A stretch of DNA of 63,224 nt from Opitutia bacterium UBA4506 (GTDB lineage Bacteria; Verrucomicrobiota; Verrucomicrobiia; Opitutales; Puniceicoccaceae). Both the position numbers and the translations under genes were made by a program. Where the stretch lies: assembly GCA_002388665.1 (NCBI GenBank), contig DGMY01000029.1:1-63224 (forward strand), given 5' to 3'. The notes below the pieces were generated by a model. It worked only from the letters and a program-made list of their open reading frames with translations, had not been told where the DNA came from and did not search any database. Below, in pieces: positions 50,402 through 59,454 of this stretch (position 1 is its first letter; each line of letters begins with the position of its first letter).

Positions 50402-52273
50402 CTAAGCCGGAGACGCTACCGGAGCCTCTGTTTTGCCGTGGTGCGCGTAAAATTGATTGGCGGATTCTTTCCCTCCCATGAAAAAACGAAGGGTTTTGGA
50501 GTCCGTTTCGAGCAGGTCAACTACCATGAGACCGTCGAGCACGTCGCTGAAATCAGCGTCGACATTGAAGCTGAGAAAGCGGGCGTTTAATTTTACGTAG
50601 TGTCGCAGCAATGTGGGGACACCTTTCTGGTCCGGCTCGATCTCTGCGATCAGCGCTGAGACATCGTCGATATCCTTTACTCCGCGGGCGATCGTTTCTT
50701 TCTCCTCCTTACTGAGAAGGCGGCTGCGCTCTGGTGGAGTCTTCGCCTTAACCTTACCCGAGAGGAGGGGGTCGAAGTTGTTGCCTCGCAGGAAATGGAT
50801 GATGAGGTCCTTCGAGATTGTTTCGTATTCGCAATTGATGCTGACCGGACCGAAGAGGTAGCGGTAGCGCGGATTGCGCGAAATGTATGCCCCGATTCCT
50901 TGCCAGATAAGGGATAGAGTGGCGAACTTTCGTTGATAGTTGGGAACGATGAACGAGCGTCCGAGCTCCATCGCTGGGCTCATGCTCTCGAGGAAAGAGG
51001 TGCGGAAACGAAAGAGGGTGCTGGTGTAGAATCCGCGTTTGCGCTTGTTGGGCAGGATGACGTCGGTCTGTCCCATTCGGTATCCGCCGACAATCTCTTC
51101 GGTCTCGATGTTCCAGAGGAACAGCTGGAGGTAGTCGTGGTCGAAATGGTCGGTGTCGTACGGTTTTCCGGTCCCTTCGCTGACCGCCCGAAATGTCAGT
51201 TCGCGAAGTCGCCCGATCTCGAGGAGAATGTTGGGAGCGTCGGATCCCTTCACTACGTAGACTTGGAATTGTTTCCGTTCGTAGAGAAGGTTCTCTGCCG
51301 GGAATTTCTGGATTTCGTTGAGGATCTTCCGAGTGGAAACCGGCTCGATCAGTGGCGCATGTCCCGGATCGGCGGGCTTGGGTCGCTGGGGAATTGGGAT
51401 TCGGAGGTTCGGTCGGATGCGCAATGGGCCGCGAGGCCGCCGGTCCGACCCGCCGAGCAGGTAGGTGCGTAGGCGGAGAAAATCGAGCAAATCCTTTTCG
51501 TTGCTGAAGCTCGCTATCTTCTTCGGAGAGATGGGTGTCCCGATTCGCAGCGAAACTTCTTTGTTTCGCTTGTTGGTCAGTTCACGCCCGAGCAGTAGGG
51601 TTCGCAGACGTGGGTGAACGACTCCCAGCGTGTTGAAGAAGTAGCTGTTGCTGCCGGCAAAATAGATCGGCACCACCGGTGCGCCCGAGCGGAAAATCAA
51701 TTTGGCTGAGACCGGATTCCAGTCGGAGTCAGTCACCCGGCGATCTCCCAGGCGGAAGTGGGAGACCTCTCCGGCGGGGAAGGTAGCGAGCAAATGCCCG
51801 TCGCGCACCCAGCGTAGGGAATCTTTGACCGATCGTGCGTTGTAGCGGGCTGCAGAGGGACCGCCAAATGGATCGATGCCGAATGCATGCGGCTCCATCT
51901 CGCTCATTCGCAAGAGGAGGTAGTTGACGAGAAGTTTGGAGTCCGTGCGGATGGATCGAAGGAGGTCTCCGAGTATGATGCCGTCCAGCCCACCATAGGG
52001 GTGGTTCGAGATGACGAAGACGGGGCCGTCGGGAGGGATGCGCGCTGCCTCTTGTTCGCTAAATCGATAGCGGACCCCAAGAGACTGGAGCGTATTGGAG
52101 AAAAAACTTTCCGGCGTGCTGCCGCGGGCGGTGTCGTAGAGACCGTTGACCGCACGAATCCCGGTCAGTCGCTCAAATATAGGGGCGATCAGGCCATAGG
52201 ACCGTCGGGCCCAGGGGTTTCGAATATTTTTCCCGAGCTCGATAAGAGATTCGTCGTCCGTGCAGGGCTTCAT
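50402..52273 (-). CDS. olsF: Fused acyltransferase: PlsC-type domain plus hemolysin-like GNAT domain (OlsF-like)
   Basis: 623 residues with two domains. Residues 60-270 are a lysophospholipid acyltransferase domain (SNHPYGGLDGI, His91 and Asp97, then FPAGEVSHFRLGDRRV). Residues 330-580 are an N-acyltransferase of the Acetyltransf_5/hemolysin-like type (RELTFRAVSEGTGKPYD, DHDYLQLFLWNIETEEIVGG, ELGRSFIVPNYQRKF). This order is that of OlsF, which first N-acylates ornithine and then O-acylates it to give ornithine lipids. Another amino acid could be the acceptor. It stands alone on the minus strand with no partner. The start is the ATG at 52273. Confidence 0.85.
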   Translation of the reverse strand: MKPCTDDESLIELGKNIRNPWARRSYGLIAPIFERLTGIRAVNGLYDTARGSTPESFFSNTLQSLGVRYRFSEQEAARIPPDGPVFVISNHPYGGLDGIILGDLLRSIRTDSKLLVNYLLLRMSEMEPHAFGIDPFGGPSAARYNARSVKDSLRWVRDGHLLATFPAGEVSHFRLGDRRVTDSDWNPVSAKLIFRSGAPVVPIYFAGSNSYFFNTLGVVHPRLRTLLLGRELTNKRNKEVSLRIGTPISPKKIASFSNEKDLLDFLRLRTYLLGGSDRRPRGPLRIRPNLRIPIPQRPKPADPGHAPLIEPVSTRKILNEIQKFPAENLLYERKQFQVYVVKGSDAPNILLEIGRLRELTFRAVSEGTGKPYDTDHFDHDYLQLFLWNIETEEIVGGYRMGQTDVILPNKRKRGFYTSTLFRFRTSFLESMSPAMELGRSFIVPNYQRKFATLSLIWQGIGAYISRNPRYRYLFGPVSINCEYETISKDLIIHFLRGNNFDPLLSGKVKAKTPPERSRLLSKEEKETIARGVKDIDDVSALIAEIEPDQKGVPTLLRHYVKLNARFLSFNVDADFSDVLDGLMVVDLLETDSKTLRFFMGGKESANQFYAHHGKTEAPVASPA

Positions 52274-52365
52274 GCCGAATCATGTGTTTTTCAAGTGTGG
52301 GGGTTGGTGGACGACCTGAAAGTCGCTCTCGACCGGATCACTCGTGGATCCCCCTTTGACTCTAG

Positions 52366-53208
52366 CTAGATCTTTTTGCGTTTGCGTTCGAAAAAGTGGG
52401 GATCTGCCTTTTTTGACTCCGGGGCGACGGCTTCGTCCTCCTTCTCGGGTTCGGCGTCCTTGGGCGCGGGCTTGTTCAGCTCCTTGGTGGGCAGGGGGGT
52501 TGAGGGCCCGGGTTTCGCTCCGAGATCTTTGGCCGGCTGTGCCGCGGGGGCAACGGGTGCGGTGATTGGCTTCTCGGGAGCGGCAGCCGGTTTGGCTGTT
52601 TCTTTGACCGGCTTTGGCGCCGGGTTAAGGTCGATTTTGGGCTCTGCGGGCTTCGGCGCAGCCGGAGCTGGTTTCGGGGTCGGAGCAGGTGTGGCTGCTT
52701 TCTCCTCGACCGGGCGGGGCGCTGGCGCTTCCTCGGCAGCTTCCCGCTGGTTTAAGTCGACCTTGGGTCGTTTGGCCGCGCGGATTCCTGTGACTAAAAT
52801 CTCGATCTTTCCTAGCTTTTCTACGCCCAGATTGTTCTCCAGTGCATCCTTTAGGTGTGTTTGCAGGAAGGATGCGGTATCGCGAAGGTGGGCGGAGCCG
52901 TCGACGCGGATTCGAACAGAAAGGTTCAGCTTACGGCGCGCTTTGATCTTGATAGCTGGTTTGCGTACCTCGGGCAGTTGTTCGCAGGCCGAGTGAACCA
53001 GCTCGAGAAGGGCGTGACGCGAAATCTCTACATAACCGGTCTCCCCCTTGAAGGCGCGGATCCGACGGGCGGGGCGCATTCGCAAGAGCAGGAGCAATAC
53101 GATCAGGCCGAGTGCGATCCCGGCGACGATCAAGTATTCTCTTTGGGCGAGAAATTGAAAATCGGTACCTTTTGCCGATTCGAACCAGTTCTGTAAGGAT
53201 TCTAGCAT
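52366..53208 (-). CDS. AmaP-like membrane anchor with proline/alanine-rich tail
   Basis: 280 residues. A membrane segment near residues 27-45 (YLIVAGIALGLIVLLLLL) is followed by a folded part of about 95 residues, seen as ETGYVEISRHALLELV and NLSVRIRVDGSAHLRD, which resembles the AmaP partner of Asp23. Residues 160-280 are an Ala/Pro/Lys/Glu tail ending in KRKKI, probably disordered. It lies 7 bp after an Asp23-family gene, in the acc operon. It would tether the Asp23 protein to the inner membrane, as AmaP does in Staphylococcus; this is inference from position and layout. Confidence 0.75.
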   Translation of the reverse strand: MLESLQNWFESAKGTDFQFLAQREYLIVAGIALGLIVLLLLLRMRPARRIRAFKGETGYVEISRHALLELVHSACEQLPEVRKPAIKIKARRKLNLSVRIRVDGSAHLRDTASFLQTHLKDALENNLGVEKLGKIEILVTGIRAAKRPKVDLNQREAAEEAPAPRPVEEKAATPAPTPKPAPAAPKPAEPKIDLNPAPKPVKETAKPAAAPEKPITAPVAPAAQPAKDLGAKPGPSTPLPTKELNKPAPKDAEPEKEDEAVAPESKKADPHFFERKRKKI

Positions 53209-53215
53209 AAATAGA

Positions 53216-53647
53216 TCAACCAGCCCACTGGCCGGATTCTTGTTTCGGCTCTTCGGAGACGTGAACCCCGTCGATGATGATATCGACGCGAGCGACTTCC
53301 TTGCTCGTCATTTTCGAAACTTCGTCACGGACTGTCTGCTGGATCTGGCCCCCTGTGCGGGCTAGTTCGACGCCGAAATCCAGAAGAACCCGGATCTCGA
53401 TCTCATAGGTGCCGCCCTCGTCTTCACTTACCCGAACGCCTCTCTCGCCTTCGCGCTTGGCGAACATTTCGGTAATTCCTTCGAAGCGTCCACCGCCAAC
53501 TGCGTGAACACCCGGGACGCTCAGCGTAGCGATGCGAACAATGTTCGCGACAACGCTATGGTTGATTCGGATCTCGCCGAGAGTCGAACTCTCCTCGGAT
53601 ACGAAAGGGACTGTTGAATCGTTATCGGATGAGTTCGGTTGCTCCAT
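53216..53647 (-). CDS. Asp23/Gls24 (YqhY-type) family protein
   Basis: 143 residues. The family's core is visible: GEIRINHSVVANIVRIATLS, VPGVHAVGG, then strands (YEIEIRVLLDFGVEL) and a closing helix with VRDEVSKMTSKEVARVDI. Family members are small cytoplasmic proteins that coat membranes or affect cell envelope and lipid synthesis. It comes 5 bp after accC, as yqhY follows accBC in Bacillus, and just before the AmaP-like gene. A role in regulating acetyl-CoA carboxylase is the natural hypothesis. The N-terminal 20 residues are acidic and flexible. Confidence 0.9.
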   Translation of the reverse strand: MEQPNSSDNDSTVPFVSEESSTLGEIRINHSVVANIVRIATLSVPGVHAVGGGRFEGITEMFAKREGERGVRVSEDEGGTYEIEIRVLLDFGVELARTGGQIQQTVRDEVSKMTSKEVARVDIIIDGVHVSEEPKQESGQWAG

Positions 53648-53652
53648 AGTAT

Positions 53653-55038
53653 TTAGGATTTGTCGGGTTGAGACGCGGAGAGAAGATAGCGAGGTGTCCG
53701 GGCCAGGAATTCTTCAACGTAGCGAGTCGTGGTTTGTCCTTGACGGAAAACCGGATCGCTAACGATAGCCTGGAGGAAAGGAATATTCGTGTTGATCCCC
53801 CCGATGAGATACTCCTTCAACGCCCGATTCATGTGAAGAATCGCTTCGTCGCGGGTAGCTCCGTAGGTGATCAGCTTCCCAATCATCGAATCGTAGTACG
53901 GTGGAACTGGGTAGCCCGAATATACGTGAGAGTCCAAACGGATCCCTGGTCCACCGGGTGGATAGTACAGGTCAATGACTCCCGGTGACGGAGCAAAGTT
54001 GCGGGAAGGGTCTTCCGCGCAGATCCGACACTCGATGGCATGTCCCGAGATCTTTACCTGCTTTTGCTCAATGCCCAGAGGCTCGCCTGAGGCGATCTGA
54101 ATCTGCTTCTTGATCAGGTCGATGCCAGTCACAATTTCTGTGACCGGGTGCTCCACCTGAATCCGAGTGTTCATCTCAATGAAGAAGAAATCCCCATTTT
54201 TATCGACCAAGAACTCGATTGTGCCGGCATTCTTGTAATTCGCAGCTTCAGCAGCTTTCACCGCCATTCGACCCATCCGACGACGCAGGTCAGCGGATAG
54301 GAAGGGTGAGGGGGCTTCTTCGAAAACCTTCTGGTGTCGGCGTTGGACCGAGCAGTCGCGCTCTCCAAGGTGGATCACCTTGCCGTGTTCATCAGCTAGG
54401 ATTTGGAACTCGATGTGTCGAGGTTCCTGAATGAACTTCTCGATGTACACCGAGGCGTCACCAAATGCCTTTTCCGCTTCGGCGCGGGCAGTCTCAAACT
54501 CCCGCTGGAACGCGACCGCATTGTGCGCAACCCGCATGCCGCGGCCACCTCCACCGGATACGGCTTTGATGATCACGGGAAAACCAATCTCCTTCGCCAG
54601 CTTGAGCGCTTCCTTGTCGTCGGAAATGGCGCCTTCGCTGCCTGGAATGATCGGCACTTTGGCGCTTTTGACCGTTTCCCGAGCCAGTGCTTTGTCTCCC
54701 ATCATCCGGATCGTCTGTGAGGACGGTCCGATAAACTTGATGTTGCAACTCTCGCATTGCTCGGCGAAGTCGGCGTTCTCAGAGAGAAAACCGTACCCCG
54801 GGTGAATCGCGTCCACGTTGGCCAGTTCAGCGGCACTGAGAATGCGATCTGCCTTTAGGTAGCTTTCTCCGCTGGGAGCGGCACCGATGCAAATCGCATC
54901 GTCAGCGATCTGACAATGGATCGATTGTTCGTCGGCTTCCGAGTAAACAGCCAGTGTTTCGATGCCCAGCTCGCGGCAGGCTCGAATCACCCGGAGGGCA
55001 ATTTCGCCGCGATTGGCGATGAGGATTTTCTTCAGCAT
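53653..55038 (-). CDS. accC: Acetyl-CoA carboxylase biotin carboxylase subunit
   Basis: ATP-dependent carboxylation of biotin on AccB. 461 residues, near the family size of about 450. The start KKILIANRGEIALRVIRACRE is exact, and the ATP-grasp has VKAVSGGGGRGMRV-type loop (IKAVSGGGGRGMRVA), FIQEPRHIEFQILADEHG and EMNTRIQVEHPVTE. It begins 10 bp after the accB stop and ends 5 bp before the Asp23-family gene. The accD/accA genes for the carboxyltransferase are not in the window. Confidence 0.97.
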   Translation of the reverse strand: MLKKILIANRGEIALRVIRACRELGIETLAVYSEADEQSIHCQIADDAICIGAAPSGESYLKADRILSAAELANVDAIHPGYGFLSENADFAEQCESCNIKFIGPSSQTIRMMGDKALARETVKSAKVPIIPGSEGAISDDKEALKLAKEIGFPVIIKAVSGGGGRGMRVAHNAVAFQREFETARAEAEKAFGDASVYIEKFIQEPRHIEFQILADEHGKVIHLGERDCSVQRRHQKVFEEAPSPFLSADLRRRMGRMAVKAAEAANYKNAGTIEFLVDKNGDFFFIEMNTRIQVEHPVTEIVTGIDLIKKQIQIASGEPLGIEQKQVKISGHAIECRICAEDPSRNFAPSPGVIDLYYPPGGPGIRLDSHVYSGYPVPPYYDSMIGKLITYGATRDEAILHMNRALKEYLIGGINTNIPFLQAIVSDPVFRQGQTTTRYVEEFLARTPRYLLSASQPDKS

Positions 55039-55048
55039 ACCTCGCCGC

Positions 55049-55516
55049 TCAGCCTTCCTTCACTTTCATGAGAGCTTGCCCGTATTCGACGGGCTCGCCG
55101 TTTTCGACGAGGATCTCGAGGACCTTGCCGCTCACTTCCGACTGAATCTCGTTCATGACCTTCATCGCTTCGATGATGCACACCACCGAATCAATTTTGA
55201 TCTTGCCGCCTTCTTCTGCGAAGGGGGGGCTGTCAGGGGATGGGGCACGGTAGAACGTTCCCACCATCGGTGACTTGACGTAAGTGATGCCCTTTTCTTC
55301 TGCTTCAGGGGCAGCGGCGCCACCAGCTGTTGCTGCGGGTGCGGCTGCTGCGGCCGGCAGTTGGGCAGGTGCGCTCGCGGCACCGCCACCGTGTACGGCG
55401 ACGATTTCTTTCTCGCGAGCAAGACGAATGCGAAAAGTCTCTTCTTCGATTTCCATGGAGGACAAGTCACTGTCCTTCATCATTTCGACGAGTTTTTCGA
55501 TCTGATCGATGTCCAA
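55049..55516 (-). CDS. accB: Acetyl-CoA carboxylase biotin carboxyl carrier protein
   Basis: 155 residues. The start is a TTG giving MDIDQIEKLVEMMKDSDLSS, the standard AccB N-terminus, with AAAGGA 6 nt before it; another TTG nine codons upstream is possible. A 25-residue Ala/Pro linker (AQLPAAAAAPAATAGGAAAP) leads to the biotinyl domain ending CIIEAMKVMNEIQSEVSGKV, where Lys in EAMKV is biotinylated. It heads the accB-accC-asp23-amaP operon and would be the main regulatory target. The upstream region is 251 bp to the divergent pseudopilin gene. Confidence 0.95.
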   Translation of the reverse strand: MDIDQIEKLVEMMKDSDLSSMEIEEETFRIRLAREKEIVAVHGGGAASAPAQLPAAAAAPAATAGGAAAPEAEEKGITYVKSPMVGTFYRAPSPDSPPFAEEGGKIKIDSVVCIIEAMKVMNEIQSEVSGKVLEILVENGEPVEYGQALMKVKEG

Positions 55517-55522
55517 AGCGTT

Positions 55523-55528
55523 TCCTTT
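55523..55528 (-). promoter_or_regulatory. Shine-Dalgarno deciding the TTG start of accB
   Basis: AAAGGA on the minus strand, six bases before the TTG at 55516. It separates this start from the TTG at 55543, which has no such site. Confidence 0.65.
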
Positions 55529-55767
55529 GTTGGGTTTATTCAAGAGTTTTAATGGTTCGGCAAATCGTTGAATGGAGAATAGTAGGAGGCTTTCGAGGGG
55601 TTCTGCAACCCTTTAGGGAATCTGGTTTATGATTTGGGTTTTGCTCAATATTGCTCCAGAATCACTTCATTATCAACGGTTAAGGTGACGCATTTGTAAC
55701 TGATATCTGCATTTTCTTCATTGGATCGGATGCCAAGCATGGCATTTGCTAGGTACGACTACTAGCA

Positions 55768-58668
55768 GTGAAAAGTTTAAAAATCCATAGGTCCTCCCGC
55801 CGGCTTCTTCCACAATCGGAAGTAGACGAGAGAGGCTTTGCGCTGATCATCAGTTTGAGCCTGATGTCGGTGGTCCTTCTAGTGGTCTTGCTCCTGTCGA
55901 TTCAGTTGCAGGTGGCGGTTTCGTCGAGTTCGAACCAGGAGGGCGTTGTCGTTTCGAGGGAGAGCTCGCGACTCGCCATGGCCATCGCGCTGGGAAATTT
56001 GCAGAAGGTGGCGGGCGAAGATCGTCGGTCAACGGCGAGGGCAGAGGTGCTCGGGGCTGGAGTTTCTACTTCGGGAAGCAGTCTCTGGACGGGTGTCTGG
56101 GACGCAGAGAATCCCGGAAATGCCCCGGAGTGGCTCGTTTCGGGCAGTAATCCAGATCCAGTCGCGGGCGCAGGCGCTTCTTCGAAAGAAATTTTACCGG
56201 GAAATAGTAGCCAGGAGGCCGTCGAGGTGAATTTGGACGAGATTGCAAGCGACGGCGCCGTGGTGGCTCGCGTCGGTTGGTGGGTCGGGGGTGAGGCCTC
56301 CACTGTCTCTTTGTCTGGAGGACGACGAGGCACCGTGCTCTACGAGAGCTCTTCGTTTGAGTCGCAGCGCAGCAGTGCTGAGTACGTGACCCCGTTTGGC
56401 GTCGATTTGTCTTCGATCTTCCCCAGTGCGGAGATCGATGAGGATGACGATCAATTGGCGAGCCTCCTTCAGGAATCAGTCAGCGAGACGGATGTTCTCT
56501 TCATTCAAGATAGTGCCGGGGCTCCGTTGGCTGATCTCACCACGTTGCAGGAGGTCGAGGTGGATTTGGCCGTGGCCTCCTACGGCGTGTTGGAGAATCC
56601 AGTTTCGGGAGGGTTGAAGGTGAATCTTTCGGACTCCGATTATCGGGACAGTTTTCTCGCCAACGATGATCTCGCGGAGTTCCTCGGGCCGAAGGGCGAT
56701 TATCTGGAGGTTGATTCAGGGGTGCCGGACCGGCGGGACTACGCTGGAAAACCGTTTTTCAGTCCGCGGCCTATTTTGTCGGAAGCGGTTCTCTATATGG
56801 GGCTCTTTCATACTTGGAGCGATGCGAAGGTTCGCGTGCGCTACCATTTTGAGGCAGAGTTCTGGAACCCCTATCCTTTGCCGCTGCGCTTCCCGCGCGA
56901 TACTGACTCCAGTTACGACCGGGGGGTAGTGCTTTATTTCGATGGGCTGCCGACGATAACCGTCTCTGCCGAAAACTATACTCTTCCGACCGGCTGGTCC
57001 GTTCCGGAATTGGAGGAGGACCTGGACGACTTTTCCTCTTATTCCGCGAGCGATTCGAGAACTTTCATCAATTCGTGGATCGAGATCTCACCTTCTACCG
57101 ATTCCAACAGCCAGCCCGTCTTGGAGCCGGGGGAGGTGTACCAGGTGATGGAGCCGGATCCTCTGACCCAAGCGAGAGGTTTGGCCCGTGATTTTGACAC
57201 GGAACGCTGGTCGGCCAGCGCGAAGACGAAACCCGATGACAATGCTGATATCCGGATTAAGGGTGAGCACCCAGCCGGGGGAGTCACGTTGACAATGGTT
57301 CCGTACGATAGTTCGGGCGATATTAAGGAGCTGGATCCCATTGCCGAATTCGAAGGTCTGGCTTTCGACGATTTTGAGGTGGTGAGAAAGTTTCGCACGG
57401 GGGCGAATCCTTTTTCCCGCGATACTAGTTCCAGTTATACCATCGAGGATTACGTTTTTGCCTATCACTTCCGCGTGGGCACCGATGAGACCGACATGAC
57501 TTCCATGCGCGATCTGCAAACGGCGGTCGATCTTCGGGAGCCGTCATTTGAAGGAAGCGAGTCCTATGAAGATGTGTTCGGGACCGACAAAGTGAAAAAT
57601 GATTTGGTCGAACCGATCGGCACGGATCCCTCCTATATCGTTCAGGATGACGCGAATTTGTTCAGCTTCCTCGATCAGATCATGGACCGGACCGCCCGGA
57701 GTCACAGCGAAGATTACCGGCTTTCGATCCTCTACGACCTGCCCGATGGCGACGCGATCTCGATCGGCCAGCTCGCCTCGGTCTCCATTCACCGCCGCGC
57801 CCCTCGTTCCATCGGCAATGCTTGGGGTGAGGAGCTGAACGAGGCTTTCGATACGTACTACCTCTCGCCCAAGTTTGAGGATACCGCCTCCGCCTCGGGA
57901 AGCGATCGCGTTCTCGGGAATCCATGGATTCGCCAGCTTTCGGACGATCCGGAAGAAGCGGACTCCGAGGATGCGGTATTTGAGTTGGTTGACGGATCTT
58001 TCAATATCAACTCTACGTCCCTCGATGTCTGGCGCGCCGTGTTGCGGGCGCCGGTGCGCACTCCGCAGGGGTTGGATGAAAGTCGCAGAGGCAGGGACGA
58101 TGTGTACCGCACCAGTACTTATTTTCGCCTACCGGGCTACCAGGCCGATATCGAGGACTTCTACATGAGTGATGCCGAGCTCCAAAATCCCGACCGGGTT
58201 TTTGCCCAAGGGATCCGGGTGCTGGACGACAATCAGGTCGACGCGATTGCGGCGGGAATCGTGGAGAAGATCGAGGCTCGCGGGGAACCCTTTTACAGTG
58301 TGTCCGAGTTTGTGAGTTCCGGGATTATCTCCGACGCCATTGAGGAGGCGGGGAGCGATCCAGCTGATGCGGCAGACCCGATCAATGATGGATTTATGGA
58401 ACGCTCGAATGTCTATCTTGAGCAGTCCGACATCATTACCCGGATGGCTCCGTTTATGACTTCGAGGTCAGATACGTTCCGAGTGCGAGCTTATGGGGAG
58501 GTCGTTGATCCGATTACCGGTGAAACGGTTTCCAGCACGATCTGTGAGGCCGTGGTCCAACGACTGCCCGAGAAAGTTGATGGTTCCGATCCAATGGATC
58601 CGACGACGAGTGTCGCCGATTCACGTCGTTTTCGAGTGCTGAGGTTTGAATGGTCCGATGAGAGCTAA
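55768..58668 (+). CDS. Verru_Chthon cassette protein A-type large pseudopilin-like protein
   Basis: 966 residues. A basic leader is followed by a type IV prepilin-like site, ERGFALIISLSLMSVVLLVV, where cleavage after Gly23 by a prepilin peptidase would leave a Phe N-terminus. A large, Ser/Asp-rich secreted domain follows; the C-terminal part includes DDVYRTSTYFRLPGYQADI and GEPFYSVSEFVSSGIISD, as in GspK-like minor pseudopilins. The start is GTG; no ATG is suitable. The signature resembles the Verru_Chthon A family of Verrucomicrobia, but companion B-D genes are not seen. It overlaps the next gene by 11 bp. Confidence 0.75.
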   Translation: MKSLKIHRSSRRLLPQSEVDERGFALIISLSLMSVVLLVVLLLSIQLQVAVSSSSNQEGVVVSRESSRLAMAIALGNLQKVAGEDRRSTARAEVLGAGVSTSGSSLWTGVWDAENPGNAPEWLVSGSNPDPVAGAGASSKEILPGNSSQEAVEVNLDEIASDGAVVARVGWWVGGEASTVSLSGGRRGTVLYESSSFESQRSSAEYVTPFGVDLSSIFPSAEIDEDDDQLASLLQESVSETDVLFIQDSAGAPLADLTTLQEVEVDLAVASYGVLENPVSGGLKVNLSDSDYRDSFLANDDLAEFLGPKGDYLEVDSGVPDRRDYAGKPFFSPRPILSEAVLYMGLFHTWSDAKVRVRYHFEAEFWNPYPLPLRFPRDTDSSYDRGVVLYFDGLPTITVSAENYTLPTGWSVPELEEDLDDFSSYSASDSRTFINSWIEISPSTDSNSQPVLEPGEVYQVMEPDPLTQARGLARDFDTERWSASAKTKPDDNADIRIKGEHPAGGVTLTMVPYDSSGDIKELDPIAEFEGLAFDDFEVVRKFRTGANPFSRDTSSSYTIEDYVFAYHFRVGTDETDMTSMRDLQTAVDLREPSFEGSESYEDVFGTDKVKNDLVEPIGTDPSYIVQDDANLFSFLDQIMDRTARSHSEDYRLSILYDLPDGDAISIGQLASVSIHRRAPRSIGNAWGEELNEAFDTYYLSPKFEDTASASGSDRVLGNPWIRQLSDDPEEADSEDAVFELVDGSFNINSTSLDVWRAVLRAPVRTPQGLDESRRGRDDVYRTSTYFRLPGYQADIEDFYMSDAELQNPDRVFAQGIRVLDDNQVDAIAAGIVEKIEARGEPFYSVSEFVSSGIISDAIEEAGSDPADAADPINDGFMERSNVYLEQSDIITRMAPFMTSRSDTFRVRAYGEVVDPITGETVSSTICEAVVQRLPEKVDGSDPMDPTTSVADSRRFRVLRFEWSDES

Positions 58669-59419
58669 TATTTTAATTTTCCTTCTTTTCCTCGCCGGGG
58701 GACTCTCGTCTGCGCTGGCCCAGGATGTTCCGGTTTCTCCAGAGGGGGAGGAAGAGGTCATTGCGCTCAATTTTGATTTCTCCGTTTTTCCTCTGGACCG
58801 CGCCGATTGGTCGGGGATTTTCTACGCCCCGAAGGGCGATCCCCAGGACAAGGTCGAGGAGCTGCGATTCAACCCGCACGAGCGAACATTTGGATTTTCC
58901 TACAATGGTCCGACGCCATTTCGAATCTATCGAAAATCCCTGAGCCCGGAAGGCGAAGAGATCTACACGACAGTCGGAGAGATCGAACTAGAGCCAACTC
59001 GTGAAGATCTTATTCTATTTTTCAGCTTGGATCGAGGTGCCAACAGTTCGGGGCCGTACCGTATCCAGGACATGGTCGATTCGAAGGAGACCTTTCCAGA
59101 AGATTCTATTGTCTTTTTCAATTCGACTGGTGCCACCTTTTTTGGGCTGTTGGGTGAAGAGCGCTTTACGCTGAAGCCCGGTTCTTCGAGGCCGATCGAT
59201 GTATCCGATTTTTTCGAAAATCCAGCTCCGATCGCCCTGGTGATTAAGGACGGCAACAATATCCGGAAGGTCCTCGTTAATAAAATCAATTTTTCCCCGG
59301 ATCGGCGCACTCTGATGATTATCCGCCCTCCGGCGTCGGGCACCAGTTTGCGGGTGCGGACGCAACGACTCACTGAATTCCTCGGGTCCCAGTCACCATC
59401 TGGCGATTCCGGCGCGTAA
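58658..59419 (+). CDS. Secreted protein of unknown function coupled to the pseudopilin-like gene
   Basis: 253 residues with a signal peptide (ILIFLLFLAGGLSSALAQ). The rest is strand-rich with acidic and aromatic residues (DFSVFPLDRADWSGIFYAP, FRIYRKSLSPEGEEIYTTVG) and looks like one or two beta-sandwich domains. No catalytic motif is visible. The ATG at MRANILIF lies 11 bp inside the end of the preceding gene, so it is translationally coupled to it and is probably an exported partner of the same apparatus. The function is not known. Confidence 0.8.
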   Translation: MRANILIFLLFLAGGLSSALAQDVPVSPEGEEEVIALNFDFSVFPLDRADWSGIFYAPKGDPQDKVEELRFNPHERTFGFSYNGPTPFRIYRKSLSPEGEEIYTTVGEIELEPTREDLILFFSLDRGANSSGPYRIQDMVDSKETFPEDSIVFFNSTGATFFGLLGEERFTLKPGSSRPIDVSDFFENPAPIALVIKDGNNIRKVLVNKINFSPDRRTLMIIRPPASGTSLRVRTQRLTEFLGSQSPSGDSGA

Positions 59420-59454
59420 ATGAATCTATTTGAATTTTTTCACCGATCAAATCC

